In this document: in pieces, positions 20,637-29,873 of the stretch
Layout: every line of letters begins with the position of its first letter
Numbering within the stretch: the stretch's first letter is position 1
DNA from: Gentiana macrophylla
Lineage: Eukaryota; Streptophyta; Magnoliopsida; Gentianales; Gentianaceae
DNA length: 64,000 bases
NCBI GenBank assembly: GCA_026214975.1
Contig: CM047805.1
Coordinates: 2,852,001 to 2,916,000 of the forward strand
Direction of reading: 5' to 3'
Program-made: the position numbers and the translations under genes
The notes under the pieces: generated by a model
Database searches by the model: none
What the model saw: the letters and a program-made list of their open reading frames with translations, nothing else
Told to the model about the DNA's origin: nothing

Positions 20637-20951
20637 TCAGCACTGGTGTTGGTGTTGGTGTTGGTGTTGGTGTTGCTCAGCTGTGCTGACACAGGATGTC
20701 TGATGTATGATGCCTTGTTGAGCATAGAAATCTGTGAGCTGAAAATCAACTTCATTGTCAGATCTAATCACTTTAATGATTTTATTAAATTGAGTGGAAA
20801 CAAATTTAACAAAAGATTTAACAAGCCCAGAGGCTTCAGATTTGTGCCTCATGAGAAAAATCCAAGTAAACCTAGAAAAATCATCCATAATAGTTAGAAA
20901 ATATTGTTGTCCATTCACAGTGTGGTGCCTCAAAAGACCCCAAATATCCAT
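20637..20951 (-). pseudogene. Copia-1 integrase core, truncated by a repeat
   Basis: The protein starts MDIWGLLRHHTVNGQQYFL and has a DDFSRFTW block and a VIRSDNEVDF segment: the first and second acidic residues of the DDE core are visible. After GIIHQTSCV the frame runs into an HQ repeat from the hexanucleotide tract at 20641-20676 and then resumes at a block that should lie about 100 residues later. The region with the catalytic Glu is therefore missing. Confidence 0.8.
20641..20676. repeat. (GGTGTT)n hexanucleotide repeat
   Basis: About five units. On the minus strand it encodes alternating His-Gln in the integrase frame and marks the site of an internal deletion of that domain. Confidence 0.9.
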
Positions 20952-21416
20952 ATGAATAAAATTAAAAAGTAGTACTTAAGGGAAAAAGGGTTTTTATTTA
21001 ACTTTGCCAAAGGGTAGACATAACAAAGATCATGTTTCACAAAATTTAATATCAGTTGACTGAGAGATAATAACTTGCAATCTCTTATCTGGTAGATGTC
21101 TGAATCTGTAGTGCCACAAAAGGGCATCATCTACTCTATCAGACAGAGTATTGTTTTCTACAGCATTAACAACAGAAATAGTGACTGGTTGATCCATAAC
21201 ATAGAGTCATTTTTGTAGCTCAACTGAACCAATTACTTTCTTGTTATTGTCCTAGAAAACTCACTTGTTATAAGAAAATACAATTGCACCTTTGGAATTA
21301 TTAATCAAAGAAGGTAAAGATAAAAGATTATACCAGGAATACAAAACACATCATGTAAGACTAACTGAGAGTTTACTCTCACTTGTCCTATATGTGTGAT
21401 AGAAACATTATTCCCA

Positions 21417-22043
21417 TTAGGTAATCCCATTTTTTATACCAGATGAAGGTTTGGGATTACTTAACAGGTCTAATGAACCTATAATGTGATCTTTGGCACC
21501 AGAGTCCAAGATCCATTGTATAGATCTTACTATATTTAGATCACATGTCCATATAGCAGGTGAGAAATGTGTAGTAATTCCAGCATGCTGCCCAGCAGCA
21601 AACCCTGCATGCCTAGGAGGATCAGAACTTAGTAGAGCCATCAACTTGTCAAGTTTATGTGCAGTAAGATTAGGAAACCCTGGTCTAGCGGACCTATTTT
21701 GAGGCTGATCTTCTTCTGTTGATTGTTCCTCTTCTACCAAATTGGCCCTTTTTGACTTGAAACCAAGAGGATAGTCGTGCTTCTTATAGCAAGTTTCTTC
21801 AGTGTGACCATTGAATCCACAAAAACTACATTGTACTTTCTTGGGATTCTTGGGTCTGATATTTGTATTAGGTACAGACCCTGGTCTGCTGACTGCTTGT
21901 TGCTGCCCCTGTCCATTCTTCTGAGACAAGAGAATCATAGAATCTTGAGTCTTGGCCTTATTTTCCATATATGACTTCCGTCTTTCAAATTTAATGGCCA
22001 TTGCAAAGGCATCATGGATCTCTGGGAATGGCACCATCAACAT
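21417..22043 (-). pseudogene. Copia-1 Gag C-terminal part, zinc knuckle and protease
   Basis: The CCHC zinc knuckle reads CSFCGFNGHTEETCYKKH and is intact. Downstream, WILDSGAKDHIIG is the aspartic protease active-site block (DSGA). The frame stops soon after, at about 21417. GAG-pre-integrase residues continue in another frame near 21060-21150 ('RRLGHL'-like block degraded). Confidence 0.85.
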
Positions 22044-22093
22044 TGTCTATGAAACCATAGGCTCAAACTCATCTCTCAGGCCTTTAAGGAACT

Positions 22094-22696
22094 TCATGGC
22101 ATGCTCAGTTTCCATATGATCCACCAAAGTATTGATTGCATTGCAGTGACACTTGGGATCACAAGAACACTTGGCACAGGCCTGATGGTCTTGATTTCTT
22201 CCCATAGAACCATCGATTTTGTGAAATTTTGATTAACAGAATCAGTACCTTGTTTCAACAAATGCATTTCTTCTAAACAATCTGGAAGTCTCAATGCATC
22301 TACATTAGAAAATATAGCAACAAGATTCTTCCAAACTGCATGAGCACTCTTGAAATACATCAAACATTGTGCAATGGTGTTCTCAACAGAATTCAAAATC
22401 CACGACCTCACCATTGTATCACACTGTCTCCATGCATGAAAATCTGCTGAAGCTGCTTGTGGTCTCTTCATTGTGCCGTCTACGAAACCAGTCTTGTTCT
22501 TGGTGATCAACACCATCTCTATGGACATCTTCCATGGATTATAGTTGTTGTCATTCATCAATGGCTGAACAAGTACCAATGATGGATTCTCATTAGGATG
22601 GACATCGAAAGGACTGGAGGGGCTAATTTCTTGCTTTTTAGCTGTCATAGCTGTCAAGAACTCTAGAAATATACCAATTGATAACAACAGAAACAA
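22094..22696 (-). pseudogene. Copia-1 Gag N-terminal part
   Basis: It contains a typical copia Gag start (SPFDVHPNENPSLVLVQPL, then NNYNPWKMSIEMVL and KNKTGFVDGTM), followed by the region with WILNSVENTIAQ and AVWKNL. A frameshift near 22050-22095 separates it from the zinc-knuckle part. The likely Met is about 16 codons into the open frame (MTAKKQEI). Confidence 0.85.
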
Positions 22697-22837
22697 AAAA
22701 CGATCAAGTAATGATAAAAAAAAGGATAACCACAGTCTAATCTCGAGAAACTGTGGTAATAATCAGAAAGGAAGAACAACACTCTCAAGATTCTTCAAAA
22801 ATCAGAGCACAGAAAAGCATAAGAAACTCTCAAGTTT

Positions 22838-22851
22838 CTTCTCTGATACCA
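22838..22851 (-). other. Copia-1 primer-binding site
   Basis: The minus strand reads TGGTATCAGAGAAG immediately after the LTR end TTCAACA. The first 11 bases match the initiator tRNA-Met primer site. Confidence 0.85.
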
Positions 22852-23124
22852 TGTTGAAGTTTGTAAAGAACAAACGAAAATGAAAGAGAATGCGGAAATC
22901 TATTATTCAAAGAATAATCAACAAGTTAAGTTACGATGTTTCTGATAATGGAGTATTTATAGCTTCATACACCACATTAAACAGTTAGAAGTAAGTTACA
23001 AACGGTTATAACAGAATCTAACTAAATAACCGTTTTCTGCTTATATTCGATCTGCTAACTAACTCAACAGACTGCTGAGTCTTCAGAATTCAGCTGACTT
23101 GCACTCAGCACATATACTGTAACA
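22852..23124 (-). repeat. Copia-1 5' LTR
   Basis: 273 bp; partner of 18358-18662. The target copy TAAGT follows at 23125-23129. Confidence 0.9.
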
Positions 23125-23129
23125 TAAGT

Positions 23130-23730
23130 GAGAAAGGATCAACAATGGATGTGTTACATATATTACCAGGTATAATGTATGTAACGCTAGTTATAAAAAT
23201 GTATGCATTAAAAAAAATTGCTCGACATGAAAACCATTAAGTAAAACATAACTTACACTTCGAGGGCTGAACATGCTTTACCAAATGAAGCTTAAGAATG
23301 AGTCATTATTACTAATTAACGTAATATCAACTAAAGCCTTTAGTGACTTAACTCGTCGACGATCACATCCACTTTTGTGCCGTGAATGAAAGCAACTTGG
23401 TCGTTACATACAAGGCTTGCAAGCACGTCCACTTTTCCGCCTTGAACGAAGACAACACGGTATACCATGTGTCCACTTTTACGCCATGAACGAAGGCAAT
23501 TACGTCCATTTTTACACCGTGAACGAAAGCAACATGAAACTATGATTTCTCACCTAAGGCTTAGTTATAGCTCATTCAACTTGTATCTTTATCAAACTAC
23601 TTGTAAACATCATTAATTCATTTTAACTCAATGAATCCATGCTAACCAAAGTTAAGGAAAATCAATCCTTTTACAAATTTAGAACTTGCTAGGTTTTGTT
23701 TCAAATGCACCACTTTATCATCATTCTTTA
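23130..23730. other. Spacer between Copia-1 and Copia-2, with degenerate minisatellite
   Basis: No gene was found. At 23365-23535 a unit like 'cgtccacttttgcgccgtga' plus 'acgaaggcaac' occurs four times at about 40-50 bp spacing with many changes. The rest is unique AT-rich sequence. CTTTA at 23726-23730 is the left target copy of Copia-2. Confidence 0.6.
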
Positions 23731-23967
23731 TGTTAAAATTACTTTTAGACAAAAGATATTTGGAAAGACTTCACTGCTTTATTAGGTAACAAGCCAGGCT
23801 TTTAAATAGCCAAATACACCAACTGATAAACGGGAAATAAGGAAAGCATTCAACATCCCTGAAGACTAGGTAAGTCAACTAAAATATAGGAACAAACTAC
23901 TGCAACTCTAAAAATAGAATTCCTATTTATTTGCACAAATAAAAGATTGCAGAGACTAAGTCAAACA
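23731..23967 (-). repeat. Copia-2 3' LTR
   Basis: 237 bp, 'tgttaaaattac...' to '...agtcaaaca' on the plus strand. It is followed on the plus strand by 'aatcctccccta', which on the minus strand is the purine-rich PPT TAGGGGAGGATT. Confidence 0.95.
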
Positions 23968-24077
23968 AATCCTCCCCTAAACTAAAATGCAGTAAGCATC
24001 TTAGTTTACATCCTTCATCATCTTCAACCCAAGAGCATCTCTAAGTCTTTCAAATACCTCCAGCCGAAGTGGTTTTG

Positions 24078-25289
24078 TCATGATGTCTGCCAATTGCTCA
24101 TGTGTGCCACAATGTTACTATTGATTTCCTCATCTTTAGTAAGGTTTCTAAGAAAGTGAAACCTTACTGCAATGTGTTTGCTCTTCCCATGAAACACTGG
24201 ATGCTTTGCAAGCTTAATAGTAGACGAATTATCACATAGTATAGTAATTGAGTTACCATGTGTTCCCCAATCTGCTTCAGTATATTCTGCATCCATACAC
24301 TTTGACACGCACATGCTGCTTCTGCCACATACTCAGCTTCCGTGGTTGAAAGAGTTACTACGGACTGTTTCTTAGAGGACCACGCCACAGCTCCTTTGCT
24401 CAACATGAATACATAGCCTGAAGTGCTCTTAAATTCATCAACGTCTCCTGCGTAGTCACTGTCCGTGTAGGCCAATAATTCTCCTGTACTTCCTTTTTGA
24501 TAGAATAAGCCTAGTTCAGTTGTCCCTCGTACATACCTGAGAATTCTTTTAGCTGCCAGCATGTGTGATTCCATCGGATTAGCCATAAATTGACTTATTA
24601 AACACACATTGTACATCAAATCTGGCCTAGTAGCAGTTAAATACATCAAGCTTCCAACCATTTGCTTAAATACCGTTGAGTCGACTTTCTTTCCTCCCTC
24701 CTCCTTGGATAACTTGGTTCCAGGAACCATTGAATTTTTGACACTATTGTACTCCTTCAATCCAAACCTTTCAAGTACTTCCTCCGCATATTTCTTTTGA
24801 CTTATGTGAATTCCTTTGGCTGTTTGCTGCACTTCGACTCCCAGAAAATACTTCATCTCACCCAAATCAGTCATTTCAAATTCATTTTTCATGGAACTCT
24901 TGAATTTGATCAACATGATTGGGTTATTGCCAGTAAAAATGAGATCATCAACATAAAGACTTACAATTAGGATGTCATGCCCTTCTTTCTTGATGAATAA
25001 GGTGTGCTCATTGCTGCTCCTTTCGAACCCTTGATTAATAAAATAGCCTTCAATTCTGCTGAACCAAGCCCTGGGTGCTTGTTTCAAGCCATACAATGCA
25101 TTTTTCAACTTGTAGACCCTCGTCTCTTCTTCTTTCATATCCTTGTGGTTGAGCAACATAGACGTCTTCCTTTAACTCCCCATGTAGGAAGGAACTTTTG
25201 ACATCTAATTGATGGAGTGTCCAGCCATTCCTTGCTGCTAAAGCAATTAGAGTTCTAATCGTATCCCATCTAGCTACAGGCGCAAACAC
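24078..25289 (-). pseudogene. Copia-2 reverse transcriptase and RNase H
   Basis: 25050-25289 gives FAPVARWDTIRTLIALAA and LDVKSSFLHGELKEDVYV. 24164-25159 gives ALYGLKQAPRAWF, the catalytic SLYVDDLIF block, MKYFLGVEV and YLTATRPDLMYNV. RNase H follows with LAYTDSDYAGD, STSGYVF and LSTTEAEYVAEA, then a frameshift into 24078-24314 carrying LAKHPVFHGKSKHIAVRFHF. The catalytic residues remain, but the frameshifts near 25100 and 24200 and two stops near 25315 prevent a continuous protein. Confidence 0.95.
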
Positions 25290-25322
25290 TTCATTGTAAT
25301 CTATTCCCTTTTCTTATGCATA

Positions 25323-25673
25323 TCATTTTGCTTCAAGCCTTGCTTTGCATTTGTCTACCTCACCATTTTCATTGAGTTTAGTTCGATAGTTCCGTTTTAC
25401 ACCAATCACTTTTGCCTCCTTAGGTACATCAACAAGCTGCCAGGTTTGATTCCTGCATATTGCTTCCATTTCCACGTCCATAGCATCTGTCCATTTCTTG
25501 TTTCTCATTGCTTCTTCATAACACGTAGGATCATCAGACGAAATAATCATAATGTAATTTTGTACCTCTTCTTCATCAGATAATCCTTCATCAGTGATGT
25601 ATTCTTGCAAATATGCTGGAGCTCTTGTTCTTCTTCTTTCAAGAAGTGAAGTGAATCGTTTTCGCCCTCTCAA
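25323..25673 (-). pseudogene. Copia-2 integrase-RT connector
   Basis: It continues the polyprotein after a one-base shift at about 25672. It contains the acidic linker (GLSDEEEVQNYIM) and the RT start (TDAMDVEMEAI, TWQLVDVPKEAKVIGVK). It ends ARLEAK followed by TGA, where relatives have GY, and a second stop follows three codons later. Confidence 0.9.
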
Positions 25674-27220
25674 TTTGTTTGGGTATTTGGGTGATTTGGA
25701 ATAAGTGCATGGTTTTCTTCTTCCTCCCCACCTTCTTCGTAGCTTAATTCATCTACTTCACCTTCTTCGTATTCCCAATAAAGTATATCACTCCTGCATT
25801 CTTGCTCTGTCCACCCCCAATCCCAACACTTATCTTCTTCAAAAACCACATCTTTGCTTACTATAACCCTTTTTGTTACTGGATCATACATCTTATAACC
25901 ATTTGATTCGTCACTGTACCCTAGAAAAACACATTGATGACTCCTAGCATCCAACTTCAGGCGTTTTGCTTCTGGAACATGAACATTACCCAAGCAACCA
26001 AACACTTTGAAGTAGTCCACACTCGGCTTGGTTCCCTTCCAACCTTCTTCAGGTGTCTTGTTTTTCACAGTAGAGGTAGGGATTCTATTTATAACATGAC
26101 TACACCACTTGACAGCCTCTGGCCAGAATATTTTTGGCATATTCTTCTCCTCCAGTACACATCGAACCATATTTAATATGGTATGATTCTTTCGTTCCGC
26201 TACCCCATTTTGTTGGGGAGTGTATGATCTAGTTAGTTGTCGTTTAATACAATGATCCATACAAAACTTTAAGAATTCCTTTGAAGTAAATTCTCCTCCC
26301 ATGTCCGTTCTCAAACCACAAATGGACATACCACATTCCTTTTCCACATGCATTTTAAATTGCTTGAAGGCAGTAAATGCTTCATCTTTTGTATTTAGCA
26401 GGTAAACCCAAAGCTTTCTAGAGAAGTCATCTATAAAAGTTAAGATGTACCTTTTGTTGCTGTGAAACATAGGACTTATGGGACCACAAATATCTGAGTG
26501 AATTAGCTGCAGTGCCTTTGTGGCTCTCCACTTGCTCTTCTTTGGGATGGATATGCGATGTTGCTTCCCTTTCATGCAACTCTGACAGACTTTGGTTGTG
26601 GTGTTGATGTCTGGCAGCCCATGAACTAATTGTTGCTGTCTCATCTTCTTCATGCTTTGATAATTTAAATGTCCAAGTCTTTTGTGCCATAGATCTCCTA
26701 TCTCATCTGTTTTGATACTGAAGAAACTATGAGACTGCTGCAATTTGGCTAGTACCACGAACATTTTGTTTGCTGTCATTCTACTTTGAAGAATACATCC
26801 CTTGGTCTGATGATACACTTTACATGTGCCTTGTTTTATTAGGATAGTTAGTCCCTTCTCTTGCAATTGACCAATACTCAGAAGATTATTTCTTAATTCA
26901 GGTACATAATAGACATTGCTTACCATTTGAGTTTGTCCTTCAATGTCTAATTTGATGTTGCCTTTTCCCAGCACCTCCATTCTGTGATCATTTTCAAGTT
27001 TTACCGAGTGTCTGAACTCCTCATCCAATTGGACAAACCATGCTTTGTAGCCCGTCATGTGATTTGAACAACCTGAATCAAGAAACCATACTTCCTCCCT
27101 TTTTGCATCATGCATCTTCATATGTGCCATTAGTAACATTTCTTCATCCTCATTTATCTCAGCATCAGCATAGTTGGCTGCCTTCTCCCAGGTGGGACAT
27201 TCATACTTGAAATGTCCCAA
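25670..27220 (-). pseudogene. Copia-2 protease and integrase
   Basis: This 516-codon frame holds the protease block VWFLDSGCSNHMTG, the GAG-pre-integrase LWHKRLGHLNYQSM with CQSCMKGKQ, and the integrase core (HSDICGPI, FIDDFSRKLWVY, LRTDMGGEFTSKEF, YTPQQNGVAERKN), so the DDE triad is visible. KVFGC and CVFLGYSDESNGYK blocks follow. It is the longest intact piece of the element and lacks only the N-terminal Gag and the RT part because of an upstream stop and a downstream frameshift. Confidence 0.95.
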
Positions 27221-27226
27221 GTTATG

Positions 27227-27980
27227 TCATTTATAACACTCCACAGTAGCCTTGTTGAAAGGTTGTCTTCCTCTTCCCCGACCTCCCCTGAAATTTCCTC
27301 GTCCTCTTCCTCTTTCGTCACTTGTCACCTTCAGAACTTGTTCCTCCTCAGCCACGTTTTTCATCCGTAGCTCATGAATAAGTAGGCTACTTTGGAGTTC
27401 ATCTACAGTGAGTGTGTCCACATTGTTGGATTCTTCAATGGAACACACCACGTAGTTGAATTTTGACACCAGTGACCGCAAAATTTTAGCAGTAATATCC
27501 TTTTCATGCGTTCTCCACATGCTCTCATGCTTTTGGCTATAGACAAGACAAAGCCCTTTCGAAATAAGTGTTCACAGATTCACCTTCCTTCATCCTCAAC
27601 GTTTCAAACTCAGTTTTCAGAATTTGGAGTTGTGCCCTCTTTACCCGAGTTGATCCTTTGAATTTCTGCGCCATGGAGTCCCAGATCTGCTTTGATGTAT
27701 CATCATTGAGGATGGTCTCCATGATTTCTCTATCTATAGCCTGATAGAGATAATTCTTGATCTTCTTGTCTTTCAACTTTTGTTCTTCCACTTCCTTCAG
27801 CACTGTCTCCGTTGCCTGAGTGCCTGCTGGAACTTCCTTGATCCCTTCCTCGATCAAGCTCCAATATTCCTTAGAGTGGAGAAAATTCTCCATCAGCTTG
27901 GCCCAATGATCATAGTAGCCATCAAACTTTGGGATTGCAGGCTGCACAAACTTCCCATTTCCATTGCTACTCTCAGCCAT
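27227..27980 (-). pseudogene. Copia-2 Gag, broken
   Basis: 27537-27980 starts MAESSNGNGKFVQPAIPKFD and includes YDHWAKLMENFL, then IWDSMAQKFKGS. A frameshift near 27537 joins to 27227-27520 (SLVSKFNYVVCSIEE, RGRGRGNFRGGRGRGR). The zinc knuckle then reads CYK-stop-HNLGHFKYEC: a TGA stands where the second Cys should be, separating Gag from the polymerase part. All other residues of the CCHC finger remain. Confidence 0.95.
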
Positions 27981-28027
27981 TCCTTACTCTCCTTCTCAGA
28001 CCCGTATGAAGTGGCTCTGCTACCAAA

Positions 28028-28264
28028 TGTTAAAACTACTTTTAGACAAAAGATATTTGGAAAGACTTCACTGCTTTATTAGGTAACAAGCCAGGCTTTT
28101 AAATAGCCAAATACACCAACTGATAAACGGGAAATAAGGAAAGCATTCAACATCCCTGAAGACTAGGTAAGTCAACTAAAATATAGGAACAAACTACTGC
28201 AACTCTAAAAATAGAATTCCTATTTATTTGCACAAATAAAAGATTGCAGAGACTAAGTCAAACA
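28028..28264 (-). repeat. Copia-2 5' LTR
   Basis: 237 bp, partner of 23731-23967. On the minus strand it ends TTTTAACA, followed after TT by the primer site TGGTAGCAGAGCCAC (28011-28025), a variant of the initiator tRNA-Met site. Confidence 0.95.
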
Positions 28265-28753
28265 CTTTAAACCTTAAACCTTAATAAGTCTTTCACCTTA
28301 AAACTCGAACTTTCAATAAGATTTAAAAATTAAAAAAAAAAAAAAAAAAAACAAACCTTAAGATGTACTAAAAACATGGATTAAAATCACATAAATTTTT
28401 AAGGTAATTATTTATGTTCCAACCGAATCATTTTTATTTTTTTTAGGAATCCAAACGATTCATTAACAAGAAGTTACGAAAATGGTGTTAAAGAAACCGG
28501 TTTTGTGAATACTTGTATAAAAAAACTTGTAAAATACAAATTTAAAAGTTTAAGGTATTGTTCTTGGACATTAAAATTTCAGTTCTTAAGTTAAACATAC
28601 AAACAGCCTGGTTTTTATTAAAACTACAACATGCATATACTAGCCGAAATGCAAGAAATTCAAGCTAAAACATCATGTAAGATTAAAAAGAAACATTTGG
28701 GTGAAACATACATAACCTGAAAAAGGTTGTTTTGTGTAATACTTCTATTTTGA

Positions 28754-28954
28754 AGTTGTGCTTTTATTGAAGGTTATGATGCAATTTTGGTTGTATTTAC
28801 GTTCACTAAATGGACTCAACTGTGGGATGGTGCTGTAAGTGTAACTACTATCCCCCCCGAATATGTAATAGTTATGTGGGCTTTGTATATTGTAGCATTA
28901 GACCTTGGAAATCGTAGAAGCCACTTATCGCGAAAAATAATCGTGATCCTCTAA
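28754..28954 (+). pseudogene. Unidentified open frame without start codon, one possible membrane segment
   Basis: A 66-codon open stretch with protein-like composition but no ATG, preceded by a splice-acceptor-like 'ttttattgaag'. It encodes VVFTFTKWTQLWDGAVSV, then TIPPEYVIVMWALYIVALD (a likely transmembrane stretch) and a basic GNRRSHLSRK end. It could be the last exon of a gene whose earlier exons are lost, or a relic. I do not recognise the family, and a chance frame is possible. Confidence 0.3.
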
Positions 28955-29230
28955 GTATTTTCTTGGACGTGCTAAGCACCCGTGTTGTTGGAAGTTTAAA
29001 TCGGATTGTAATATTATCGTTTGTATTTTATTTTTTAAGATATATATTCGTTGTATCATGTAGATGGATTTTGAATGCTTGTGATGTAACCGTTTTTCCT
29101 TAAATACGGATAAGTTAGATTTGTTACAACAGTTGTAGCATAAAATTTCTTTACCAAAGTCATTTCGTATTGGTAGTTGACTTTTGCGTAATGCCAAGTT
29201 TCAAAGCGTCACATTATACTTTTACAATAT

Positions 29231-29280
29231 TGATTGAATGCACGCAGGAATGAAATGATTGAATGCACGCAGGAATGAAA
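29231..29280. repeat. Perfect 25-bp tandem duplication
   Basis: The unit 'tgattgaatgcacgcaggaa' plus 'tgaaa' occurs at 29231-29255 and again at 29256-29280 without change. Confidence 0.95.
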
Positions 29281-29639
29281 TGGAATAACATGTATATAAT
29301 TGATTTTTTATAACCCAATTTTTTATGACCGTTTTCAAGAATCGTTTATAACCAAACCGTTATCTGCCCGTTACGTTACCGATAACATTAAATGCACATT
29401 GCAAATAGAAGGCCTTATACTGGATTCGATTTCTGACTCGGCTCGAATTTCTACAAAGGCTCGTTTGATAAAATTTTAAAACTAACATAACTTTCTTATC
29501 CCTCAATTGTTTCAAACAATCAAGATTAGGGTTCTTTCTTCACTACTTCCCTGGATTACATACATCTTTCCTTCAAACAGAACAAATCGAGCTTTTAAAA
29601 ACTCATCTCCCCAAATCTTGATCTTGACCTTACAAAGCT

Positions 29640-29873
29640 TTCAATAAGAGACAACATAGGTGTTTACCACATATTAACAGGTACTGTATCCCCTACGAGG
29701 GCCGGGTCCCACAACACCGCAGGCGTCCCTATCGAACCAGAATGTCATATGAATGTCATGTATACATACGCCACGGCACTCATCTGATATAATCCGGTGA
29801 AATACAGACTCCTCATACAAGAATTTCCTCGGAGTTGTACACTCTTTCGGTGATCAATTACATACAAAATTCA
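29640..29873 (-). other. Probable BRM 3' UTR
   Basis: Sequence directly downstream of the BRM stop (TAA/TGA-type end at 29874-29876 on the minus strand). No canonical AATAAA was found in it, so the cleavage site is not fixed. Confidence 0.35.

Larger units (their letters stand above)
18358..23124 (-). mobile_element. Copia-1: decayed Ty1/copia retrotransposon with both LTRs
   Basis: A 4.77-kb minus-strand element. LTRs at 18358-18662 (3') and 22852-23124 (5') start TGTTACAG and end TTCAACA when read on the minus strand. The PBS directly follows the 5' LTR and a PPT precedes the 3' LTR. The flanks TAAGA and TAAGT match at four of five bases. Gag, protease, integrase and RT pieces survive, but the RNase H domain is missing. 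The LTRs differ by substitutions and two indels of about 10-20 bp, so the insertion is old. A MITE-like insertion sits at 19130-19601. Confidence 0.9.
23731..28264 (-). mobile_element. Copia-2: full-length recent Ty1/copia insertion with broken ORFs
   Basis: A 4.53-kb minus-strand element with two 237-bp LTRs (23731-23967 and 28028-28264). I see one difference between the LTRs (t/c at the ninth base). A perfect CTTTA duplication flanks it (23726-23730, 28265-28269). PBS and PPT are present. All domains from Gag to RNase H can be read, in the order usual for copia (Gag, protease, integrase, RT, RNase H), but the reading frame is broken at about 27537, 27226, 25672, 25300, 25100 and 24200. TNT1/Tork-like by similarity of Gag. 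Confidence 0.95.
28270..29640. other. Intergenic region between Copia-2 and the BRM 3' end
   Basis: It holds a 20-nt poly-A run (about 28329-28350), an orphan open frame (28754-28954) and a 25-bp perfect tandem repeat (29231-29280). No known gene or RNA was recognised. Confidence 0.5.

Noticed and set aside
20646..20897. Plus-strand frame of Leu-Val repeats
   Set aside because: Antisense translation of the (GGTGTT)n tract in Copia-1.
26427..26690. 87-codon frame in Copia-2 integrase
   Set aside because: Alternative reading frame of the integrase region; the 516-codon frame carries the DDE motifs.
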